A DNA stretch of 64,000 nt from Apostichopus japonicus (taxonomy: Eukaryota > Echinodermata > Holothuroidea > Aspidochirotida > Stichopodidae). The first letter of the stretch is position 1, and each line of letters opens with the position of its first letter. Below, one piece after another: positions 22,926 through 34,000 of the stretch. The DNA lies in NCBI RefSeq assembly GCF_037975245.1, contig NC_092568.1:24845501-24909500 (forward strand). The letters run 5' to 3'. Under the pieces are notes generated by a model. It was given only the letters and a program-made list of their open reading frames with translations, ran no database searches and was not told the DNA's origin. The position numbers were made by a program, and so were the translations under genes.

Positions 22926-24011
22926 CAACAATTAGAAAGAGGAATGTTTCTTATTTCCCAAAATAAAAGTGAACATCCACAAAACGCTGATATAAATGTT
23001 TTGCCTAAATTTAATCACATTCCAACTGAATAAATTGTTTAAGTTAGATAAGTGAAAGAACACATTTTGACGAAGCGGATTCGGCTTTTGTTTTCGTTTT
23101 ACGAAATAAGGCCTAACTAGTAACTTTTTGGAGCAAATATCGCAATAACCAAAATGGAAAGAAAAACAGCTATTCTCTCCCATTAGTACCCGCTTCAAAT
23201 CCACACTTTAATTTGATACAATTCAAGTAAAAATGTCATTTTTTGCAGAATGTTTGTCTCCCACCATAGAACCATTCAAAATTTACAAATTGATTCTAAT
23301 TCCACAAAACCAGACATACCACTTTATTCCAATTATCCTGGCTTCATTTTGCTCTGAGAGGCTAAACCAGGTTTTAATTTTAGTTTTTCATGATATCAAA
23401 TGCATTTCTGAATAACTGAAATCATAAATTAAGATCACAAAGAACATCTGATGATATTAAGGCATGTTAAGTAGCAATTATAAGTTAGTCTCTTTGTCCT
23501 ATCACATATTTAAACTACATCTTTTGTTTCCTCTCATTATTTCTCAATAGTAACATTCCCAAACATTTCGGGTAGCTTAAAGAGGTCATACAATGACCCA
23601 GTGAATATGACCATATTCAACATAATTGACAGAGGTACCACCCAGTTTAATATCCACAACCCTCGCTAGGAAATATCCATACCAAAATGTTTTTCATTGT
23701 GAAAGATATTTTGTGTATGAAGTGTGTTCTTCTGTTTATGGCAAAGCATTTTCTATAGGATAAAGTCTTACAATTGAGCCTAGCTGTGATGATAAGGTGA
23801 TGGCACAGCTGACAGTGTTGAATATTCATGAGTTTGTGAGGAGTCAATTTTAAGTTGTCTCAGCTCTCATCATGGCAGTCTAACATGTTGCCTGTAACGT
23901 TTGCTTGAGGTGTTGCTATTTCTTCTAGCGGCATGAGTGGATATAACATCTCTTTTCTACATATTTGGTTCTGCATCCTTCTACTGAGGTGCCTTTTTTC
24001 TCCTGACGACT

Positions 24012-24219
24012 CACACCAGGAGAAGAAATAGACCCTGAACTGACCAGGTTCCTGTCCGCATCAACTTGGAGCAGCGGTGAAGATGGGCAGCTGAAAAATA
24101 TTTCTACGGAGGAGAATGTTATCTCCCATCTCAGTCTGTATCATAACCTTCCTGGTAGTCGTCCATATCTGTCCAACAAAATCAAAATTTGCGAAAGACG
24201 TTTTATACAGTTACCATAA
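24012..24219 (+). other. Unassigned open stretch, possible exon or relict
   Basis: Open for about 68 codons, containing PGEEIDPELTRFLSAST and ISTEENVISHLSLYHNLPG and ending ERRFIQLP and TAA at 24217-24219. No initiator Met occurs near its start, and an acceptor-like CTCACACCAG lies at its 5' side. The composition looks protein-like, but no partner exon or homologue was recognised. Confidence 0.2.
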
Positions 24220-24797
24220 AATCTCAGAATATTAATAAATTTCCTTACAAATTTCAGAGCACTGTTTCCACTAAACGTACAACTTGCACTTTTAAAGATC
24301 TAAGTGGATTGTATCATAATAAATGTACTGCACCAGAGTGCCAATTGGTTCATGAAAGAAAAATCAAATCTCTGATACCTCTTGCACCCACCCATAGCTT
24401 GTACTAATAACAAGAAACAATTTCATGCACACACTTTAAACACAAGAAAGTCTCAAATGTTTTACCTAAGATGACAATCAACCAACATCCTCCATCTTGT
24501 ATATTGTTAACTATTGATATACCAACCACTACACCTATTAAAACCAACAGTTCTTCTCTCTGCACAGCAGGTGATTTGCGAGGTAATCATTGGCCTCATG
24601 TCAGAATTTTCAATTTATGAATGAGCATCACTTTGCAGTCATTGGAATTGGTCTGTCTTCATCCAATTGTCAGAAATGTGAATGGTAAACACCCCCTCTC
24701 CCTACAATTAACCAACTTTCATATATTTAACAGCAAATGGGACTCAAATTTAAAGCAAATCAACAATTTTCTCTGCTCTGTCTGAAGAGAAGACCCG

Positions 24798-25004
24798 CTA
24801 TAAATAAGATCGGATGGTATTTATCTCACCATCTTCGTCTTCTGGGAAGTAATCCCCAACGTCGTCATCATCGCCTTCCTCGTGCTGTTCGACCGGACCC
24901 GTTTCTACGACAACCTCTTGTGGAATGTCTGGGGCTACGACTGGGGATGGTTCCCCCACTGACGGCATCGATGGCTTGGCCGAGACCTTCCGTTTACGAG
25001 GCGG
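24798..25004 (-). CDS. BRF1: BRF1 terminal coding exon
   Basis: Follows TTTCCAG in phase 0. PPRKRKV is followed by a Pro/Val-rich part and an acidic tail, [18 protein letters not shown], the usual BRF1 C-terminal character. The simple reading runs on to EINTIRSYL and TAG (24800-24798). An alternative is a donor GTGAGA just after the EDED codons leading to a tiny last exon, since vertebrate BRF1 ends in DEDDGY. Confidence 0.8.
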   Translation of the reverse strand, partial: PPRKRKVSAKPSMPSVGEPSPVVAPDIPQEVVVETGPVEQHEEGDDDDVGDYFPEDEDGEINTIRSYL

Positions 25005-28000
25005 CTGGAAAGGACGATAGCAGACAAGATTTAATAGAACATGAATCTGATCGGGAAAACCCGTATGTGAAATTTACATATTGATATATGTGTAAATGTT
25101 AAACATGAGATGAAAAAATTTAAAATCATGATGGCCCGGTCCAAAAACTGAAATTTGCATATTGCCATGAACATGAAGATGTAATGGGAGAATGTTCTTT
25201 AAGGTAGAATATTTATCTGCTACAATCAAAATTGGAGATGAAAGACCTTTTGTTGTTCCAGTTACGAGTGAAACGGATCGCTCCACCATGACGTTGCAAA
25301 GCACATGCTCGATTTATAACATATATTTAGGCTTTGATTCTTGTACACAAACATACATTGGACAAAATAGCAGCCCCCATTAACATGAACCTTTTTTTTC
25401 ACTTTTGATATCTCACAATTGAAATTCAACATTTCTTAGCTTTTTGTCATTATATATAAAAGTAATGGATCCGTTCTGAAGGGCACAGCATTAGTTTACA
25501 AACTTATGCCCTAGCAGTCAACTAGGAGACCAAGAACAGGTCCTGATACACCTTGCTGTAGTAGTGGCCTATGCTCTGAATTCATGCGATGTATAATTCC
25601 TTCCAAGATTTGTGTTTGACATGAGTGAGGACTTCATTACTCAGAGCTTTATAATTTTGTTCATGGTTTTCGTTCATGAAGTCTCTGCAAGGACTAAACT
25701 AACAATGAAGACACAGACAAAGTAAAATGCTCACATTTCTTTGATGCTTTTCCAAAAAGGTTGATTTTTATCCGTCCATGCTTTACTAAATGTTTAGTTT
25801 CTTTATTTACAAAAAGAATCGTTTCATATCAACATTCATCGATTGAATTAGACATTAAGATCCTCCTAGGTTTGACACCTCACTCTCTCTCTGCAGGTGT
25901 TATATTACTATAAGAAATGCTAGAGCATGTTAAGGTAAGTTTTTGGCTGACATTTTACTAATAAATACGAGTGATTAAATTATATACCAACCAACAAGGA
26001 GCAATAAGGAAACATTTAAACTTAAATAACTTAATCTGCGCCCTTTCCCAATTCTCTCTAACGATATGACAGACAAAAGTAACTCACGCCATCTTCTTCG
26101 ATCACTTCTGTAATGGCTCGTTTAGTTGACTCTCGTTCTGCTTTGATACCGGTCGATATAACTCGTTCTGCTTTGATACCGGGCGATATAACCGTCTCTC
26201 TTTTCAGAGGTGTAGGATCAAGTGGGGGCGTTGCTTCTGCTGTAGGTCGGACGACGTCCGTGGTAGGTTTCTCCAGGTTCTTAAGTACGTCATAGTTGAT
26301 CTTGCTGGATATTTTCTTCTCCTTTAATAACTTTTCAATGGCTTCTCCAGCAGTGTTTGCAGTTTCCTGAGGTTTTCTCTTTGGCTTCCTCTTATTCTGC
26401 AAATATGGCAGACAGAATACGAGATGACTTTATCAACAAAAAAGAACAAAAAGGGGGAATGGAATAAATATGAAGACCGATTTAATTTGTAAGAAATAAT
26501 CATTTTAAACAATTTGAATCATTAGCTTCTTTGTTCTGATAAAGACAAATTTCACATTGCTGTCTATTTTGAAGGTTACAAATAAATTGATTGCTATTTT
26601 CATAAGCTTTATATATTTTTTTCACTAGATATCACCACAATAACAAGCCTCTCTCTTAACCAACCCCAAAAAATATTTTAATCTCCTTCTCCCCTCCACT
26701 TCCCCCTCCCTTTTTTTCCGTCCTTCCTGATCAAGTCTCTGGTTATAAAACTGCTAAGAACATGTGAGATGTATAGCCTTCTCTTCTATCAACATTCAGA
26801 TAGCCAAATCAAATCTCAAAATGAGATAATATTATCTTCTTCTGTAGTATTCTAGAAACTGTTCTTTACCATATACAGCTAGCATGTGCTCAATCTTTAA
26901 CCTTTTATTATTATCATCATCATCAAATTTTCCTCAATTTACCTTCTTTTGGTCTTGTTTTGCTTGATTCTCCCTCTCTCTTTCCTCAACCTCTTCTCTC
27001 TCTGTAAAAAAAAAAAAAAAAAAATGGGATAAAAATTATAATTATTGATCATGTTTTTCTGTACTGCAAGCTGCAGCGACTGAATACTTGAGAAGGTTGT
27101 TTGATGAATTATGGACGTAAATATTTATACATTAATCATATATTTATTTATTTAAATATATCAACCCAAACATGGTATGTGTTGGTTATGTTGGTGACCA
27201 ATGACTTGAACTAAATAGTATGTAAATGTGACTAGAAATTTACAGAAAATTTAGGTAAATATGATGCACTTTTCTTTTTGTTACAATTTTTCTTGTTAAT
27301 CAAAAGCCCTCTACTTCCTTCTCAAGAAGAAAAAAAAACAGGTACAGAATATTGTTTGGTTTAAAATATGGTTACTCCCTGGGCAACACTACCAAACCGT
27401 TGATATAAAGAAGATCCTTTGAACTTTTTTGAAATAATTTATCGTCACAAATATTGGTCACGTACATTAGAAGAATAACAATGCAACCACTACAAATTTA
27501 TACACAAACTTTGTCTGAACAATGCAATAAAATATATTCTGGTCTTATGCTGTGAATGACAACTAGATTATTATCACTCACTCTTCATCTGTTTGTAGTA
27601 TTCAGCATTTTCCATCATCCATATTTTTGTCTTTACTTCAACCTCCTTCTCACTCAAAATGAACTATACAAAGAGAATAATATTTCATGCATACTGTAAC
27701 ACAAAAAGTTGCTAAAAAAACAGTTACATATAATAGATACAAATACAACACAATTACATCTCATATAGAAGGAAAAAAGAAGAGGCATGGGTTGGGGAGT
27801 GGAGGGGGAGGGGGTGATAATGGTTCCAAACCACATGCCTATAGCTTGCGACTATGTCACTGTTATCAGACTACTGTCGCTTAATGTATGCATGTCCACA
27901 AAGGTAAATAAAAGTAATCACTGTTAGTAAACATCCCTTCGACCTCCTTTCCTGACACAAGAAGTAGTTTGCACCACTAGTATGAGACAAACCAATTTTA

Positions 28001-31000
28001 TACAAATTACATTTTGCATATTGATTCTCTGGTTTTCTTGTTACAGCAACATCAGATCTGAAATTTAAGGACCTATTCCAATCATTCTCTTTTTTTTATA
28101 ATTTCATGTGATGTTCATACCTCACAGCAATTATATTTTTCTCCCATCCCCCCCCCCCCAAGTCAATGAATTATTCAATACCTTATCAAGATCAGCGTCA
28201 TCTATGCCGGTTAAATCCAGTTCACCAGATTCATCTTCAACTTGCTTACTTGTCACTAAAGAGGAACGAAAAGAGAAGAAAAGTCACAGTTATCTGGATT
28301 GCCTGGAAATTCTCTCACCCTTTTCATTAATCCTTTTCATTAATCCCATCTGTGATAAATGGGTATTTACGTAGATCATCACGATGGGTATGTGTATGCC
28401 ATTCTTCAAAAAACGATGTAAACTCACAGATGCACACAAATGATACAACTGATATGATACTTTAGCTAAAAATCATAAATAGGTCCTCAGTCAGTCTTCC
28501 TTCTTCGTTTATGTTTACGACAAAGATGTTGAGCCAACGGTAGGTTTAAGAGCAAATTTATCCCTCCTACTCAGCAAAAAGGTATTAACATATTTGGTCT
28601 GTTTACATAAATGAAAGGTGAGGGGTTTCCTATCGCTACTATCGCACATCTGAGGTAGTAAAAACTGCAGTAATATATAGCCAATCGTGTTGTCTATGTT
28701 TCCTACTTCTAAATTTAAAAAAAAAACAAGTTAGTATATAAGTTCTTTAGCATGCAGGTTTGAAGACATAATGTGATGCCCTTGAACATTCCACTTTTGC
28801 CATTACATGACACTATAAGCAGCAGTACAGGGAATCATTTAAAGCAGCATTTTGCGTCCTTTTCTATGATTTTTCTCAACCTCACTGACTCCACTATGCC
28901 ATAACGACATACATAACTAGCTTATCTATTTATATTTTACTTCAAATGGTGGCATAAAAGTCGAAAAAATTGCAACTTTCAACTTTGTTGTTCTCCAAGA
29001 TATTTTCCGTTGGGAACCCAATAAACCTCGCCCATAATATGAATATTTAAACACTACGAACGTCATTGACAGATACGTAATATAACACCACGCTTGATTT
29101 GTGTACAGTCTATATGGCAGTTGTACCAGAGAGTTGCATAACAACTCCCTGGTTGTACCAACGTAAAGTCTTGAATCTATTTTTAGCAACGGCTCATAAC
29201 TAAACCTGCATCTCTGATTGGTTGAATTCAAACTAGTGGGCTTGGGAACTGAATGCGATTAATTTTGTACGTGGAATACTCGCCAATTAACGTTTTTGGC
29301 AGGGAAAAACTTGGCTAATATCTTAATTTGCTGTTTTGTGATTTGATGTATGTAAACAAGAAAACCAAGAGGTTTTGAGATTCCTTGGCATCTAAATATT
29401 ACTGTAGGTTCATTGTGTACACTTGGTTCCGACCTTTTATGAATATTAATGTAGCATCAACACAAATGTTGTTCCTTGCTATCAGCTCAAGTTTGATGAA
29501 CAAATTGATATTTTAAAGAATTTGCTTTAAGCTCTACCACTCATTAATATTCATGCCCCCTCATTAATAGTATTGGGGTAGAATTCCGACTTGCAGCTGG
29601 AAGGTTAGGGGTTCGACTCCTGGCCGGGTCATACTGAAGATTTGTTGAAAATCACTCTAAGCCCCGCCCACTCATTAATATTCATGATATTAGCACCAAA
29701 ATAAATAGGGATCGTCTACTCATGATGGGTAACCTATGTACCAAGAATGAGATCAGTCCACCTTGGGATTGCTGAGAAAACCTAATTTCAAGCTTTTTTG
29801 CGAAAAACAACACTTAGCCCCGCCCCTCATGAATAATAATGAGATTGGACAAACTGTCACCATATTCATATAGAGGACTTTCCTCTTGTACCACCAAACT
29901 AAGTTCCATGAAAATTGAACTTACGGTTGCGAAGATATTGACATTTGTTGAAAATCACTCTAAGCCCCGCCCACTCATTAATATTCATGATATTAGCACC
30001 AAAATAAATAGGGATCGTCTACTCATGATGGGTAACCTATGTACCAAGAATGAGATCAATCCACCTTGGGATTGCTGAGAAAACCTAATTTCAAGCTTTT
30101 TTGCGAAAAATAACACTTAGCCCCGCCCCTCATGAATAATAATGAGATTGGACAAACTGTCACCATATTCATATAGAGGACTTTCCTCTTGTACCACCAA
30201 ACCAAGTTCCATGAAAATTGAACTTACGGTTGCGAAGATATTGACATTTGTTAAAAATCACTCTAAGCCCCGCCCACTCATTAATATTCATGATATTAGC
30301 ACCAAAATAAATAGGGATCGTCTACTCATGATGGGTAACCTATGTACCAAGAATGAGATCAATCTACCTTGGGATTGCTGAGAAAACCTAATTTCAAGCT
30401 TGGCGTCACACACACACAGACACACGCACACGCACATACACATACACACATACACACGCAGTCATGACCGCATAGATTCCTACGGCTAACGCCAAGGAAT
30501 CAAAAACTCGATGGACATGTCAAAAAAGTAGAAAACGGCGACCAAACGCAAAAATGCTCATGAATAAACATACTATTCACTGATTGGTGGAATTCAAACT
30601 AGTGGATTTGGAGATATGAAAACTTTGTCGAGGACACTTTTACTCGTTACCGACATAAATCGTTAATTACTCGCTAATTAACGCTCTTGGCAGGGTGAAA
30701 CTTGGATGGTATCTTAGTTTGCTGTTTTATGATTGATACATCTAAAAAAATCGATGCACATGTTAAAAAGGTGGAAAAAAGCGACCCAACGCAAAATGCT
30801 GCTTTAACATCCAGTATCACACAGCAAACTGCTATGTTAAATGCACAAATTGCTACACAAATGCATAGATGTGTAGCACCTTTTGTTCATGGGAATCCAT
30901 AGTATTTCATAATAGACAATTTAAGAGACTTCAAATATTAAACTGCTATTGCCAAATTTGATTGTAACCTGCGGTATACTTAAATACACTTCCTATCTAG

Positions 31001-34000
31001 CAATCATTTCTCTTTGTCACAGCATGCTTCGACCGACTATGATTAGGTTTATTACATATGTACAATTATCTGTTAATTACTAACTGGAGTGCCAGAAACA
31101 TTAACAAAGTTTGTGTTTCCTTTTTTGAAATTACAATTCATCGATGAGAAAAAGAACGTCACGTCCTCAACGAGCTTAATTTAAGAAATGCTGAGACGTG
31201 CAACATTACGAAAAAGTCAAGGTTTTTTGGCACTGTGTGCAATTTCCCACTAAGACACTTCACCTTCTCATAAAAGTAAACTTACCATTTTCTTCTGGAA
31301 CCTTCATGCATTCTTCAATAGTTTCTTTCAGGCCCAGTGACAATGGTGATGGTCTAAGGCCCAGCTGTGGTGTCCTGCTGCTATTAGGGGACCATGGAGG
31401 GGGCATTAATAATTCATCTAACACATCATCCTTTCTGGGGGGTGTTACATTTGTGGCTATGTTCCCTTCATTTGATAAAGAGTCACTTATATCTTCCTGT
31501 GATTCTTCCTTTTCTGCCTCTGGTTCGTCGACGCTATTCCGAGAGGAAGGTCCTGCGACGGGAGAGTTTGCAATTATGATATTGTTTTCTTCCTCTTGTA
31601 TTGTTTGAGTTAAAATATCATTTTCGTCCAAATCATCCAAAATCGCATCTTGTTCCGATTCATCCAGGGTGCTGAGAGACGAGAGGCTATTTTGATCTGC
31701 GAAAATGAGAAAGAGCAAAAGGAAAAAAAAAACATTACCGGAAACTAATTATAACAGAGGAGACAGCGGATTAGTAGCCGTCAGTATGACATGCACTGTC
31801 GGTGAAGCAATGTTGCTAGACGGGCTGCGCTTCATCGACTTTAATTTATTTTACCGACCCAACGGATGCACCTGCTTCAGAAACAGACCCAGTGGATACA
31901 CAGGCTTCAGAAACAGACTTCGTATCTGACAGCAGGTTCCATGAGCAATATAACATCAGGCAGTAAACTGAGACCTACTGGGCACACATTTTTAAAAACA
32001 TTTCTACAATCGTAAATCTTCCTTTTCACTTCATACTTTTTACAAATTTAAATTTTGACATTTTTTTTAATTCACAAAAAAAAACTGCTCCTAAGTAGTG
32101 GCAAACCAGTGAAGTGTTCTGAATAAATGTTTGTATTCTTTCAACAGTTCCTGGTCTATACTTCGTTCATAGCTATTGTGAAGAGGTTGACTAGATCTCT
32201 CTTGTAATTTCAGAAAATGGACAATTCTTGAGCAGCAAGTTGCATTTCTTGGAAAACACAGAATTTCTCCTCCTCCTCCTCCTCCTCCTCCTCCTCCTCC
32301 TCCTCTTCCCCCTCCTACTCCTCCTCCTCCTCCTCCTCCTCCTCCTCCTCCTCCAGGCTGCTCTAATTACTGTCAAATCAACTCATTCTCACTTCAGAAA
32401 ACGAGTAGAGTATTGTTCTATAGAAAGCACTAAAAAGTATTGTTTTCTTTAACCATAAATCTTATCAACAAATGGAAATTAGTATTCATCATTTTAAAGT
32501 AACAATATCAGCCCAGAATGTGAATGTTATTAAAGGATTGATGTGAGCTAACTGTCCTTTCTGAAGAATGAGCCCAAGGCTTGGTTTAATACCAAATCCA
32601 ATTTAACTAAAAATAAGGTCAATTTTTTACAAAGACACCAAAGAAGTGTTAATGCAGCACAGGTTAAAAGAAACCGGCCATAGCTGATGTGCAATGACAT
32701 TAATGTTTATGACACATCCAGCCTCTCATTGTATTTCTTTGACGTTTTGAGTCTATTCTGATGGGAGAGGAGGGCTTAATGTAAATTATAATAAAATTTA
32801 CCATCATCCTTTTGCTTTCTTCTGTGCAGTAATGCTTTCTCTATCGCAATTTGAACTGTCGATACTTCCCCAGTCAAGTCAGACATTTGCTTTCTGCTGA
32901 GCTCTTCCAACTGAACGAAGAGAAGAGAAGAAAAAACAAAATGATCTCATAAAGATGGAAATAAACTTGGCTTTCTGTAAAGAAGACTAGAACTTTATGA
33001 TGGCATTACTTTTCCCCAGCTGATGGAAGAGCTCTAATAGGAATTTCCAGTGTAAAATGCGGTTACAGTATCACATTACATTGGATAACTAGTGTGCAGT
33101 AAATTTAGCAAACATATTGAGTATTTTTCAAAATTATACTTTCAAATGATTAACCTATGACACGCTGTTATCCCTTTTGCACTGAAATACAGCTTATCAG
33201 GAAGGAAGGAATTAAGTTGCAATTAGTGTCAATCATATGCTAGTGCAACCAAACACTGAATCAAGTCCCAGCAAAATTCTTGATTCCTTCATATGAAAGT
33301 TGAGCAGGTTAGCTAATGAGGTAATGCTACCCCACTCCATTCCCCTTTTTTACACCCCGCCCCCCCCCCTCACCTCCTTGTACCCCTCTATCTCAATGTG
33401 GAAGAATTCTACTACATAAATTTGTGGTAATCAAAAAAGCCTTCTCAATTTCTACTGTCCTGCAATTGTCTCACCCTGGTATTGACAATTCTTCTATTTT
33501 TGCATAAAAAAATTGAAATCATTTTTTGATGATATTAATAAATCACATTAGGTGGGTTATTCCAGGCTAACTTTACCTGTGCTATCTTGGCATTTCTTCT
33601 AGCCTTGGTGAAGGATGGAGGGTCTTGTTCTTCCTCGAGATCAATCTTGTTAAATTCATCTACAGTTAATTGACCAGAGGGAGTCTCCTCAAATTCTGTC
33701 AATCTTCATTGCACAAGAAATGAAATGAGAATAGGAAAACATGAGAAATACAACTTTATACAATAGGATATTGATTTATTTTAATAATAACATAGAAACA
33801 AGAATTTTTGCTTCATTTGTACAAAAAATAAATAGTATGAATTCATACTATATTGTGGACAGAAACTAAAAAGTTACAAAGGTTTAAACATGGATATGAT
33901 TCAGTGTTTACAACAAAGAAGTCTGTCATACAATGAAACAATAAAATTTGCAAGAAGTTACAAAAATGAAAAGAAAAGCAATTGACACAGAAATAAGGAA

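Larger units (their letters stand above)
20235..24797. other. Intergenic region between two convergent genes
   Basis: The six-exon gene and BRF1 converge here. Contents seen are a 36-bp direct repeat (about 21615-21675), hammerhead-like copy B (21780-21818), a tRNA-derived SINE (about 22612-22925) and an open stretch on plus near 24012-24219. No supported gene was found. Confidence 0.6.
25005..28181. other. BRF1 introns 11-14
   Basis: Four introns (25005-26087, 26397-26942, 27002-27581, 27664-28181) contain only simple A/T and C-rich runs. Open frames such as 25192-25383 and 27687-27884 have no support. No mobile element was recognised. Confidence 0.6.
28256..31285. other. BRF1 intron 10
   Basis: A 3-kb intron dominated by the 1.1-kb TIR-flanked element at 29379-30501. 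A fragment with a B-box-like GGTTCGACTCC lies just before its tandem repeats (29583-29632). The remainder is featureless AT-rich DNA. Confidence 0.6.

Noticed and set aside
22654-22926. Minus-strand 90-residue frame
   Set aside because: It lies wholly in the tRNA-derived SINE and reads its complement.
29583-29632. A tRNA gene
   Set aside because: Only a B-box-like GGTTCGACTCC and a partial arm are present. No complete cloverleaf, and it is embedded in a repeat element.
29839-30381. Two near-identical 79-residue open frames as a duplicated gene
   Set aside because: They are 303 bp apart, exactly the period of the non-coding tandem repeat, and have no recognisable protein features.
32191-32452. 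Arg-rich and Leu-rich frames across the (TCC)n tract
   Set aside because: Triplet-repeat artefacts with no splice or homology support; BRF1 intron 9.
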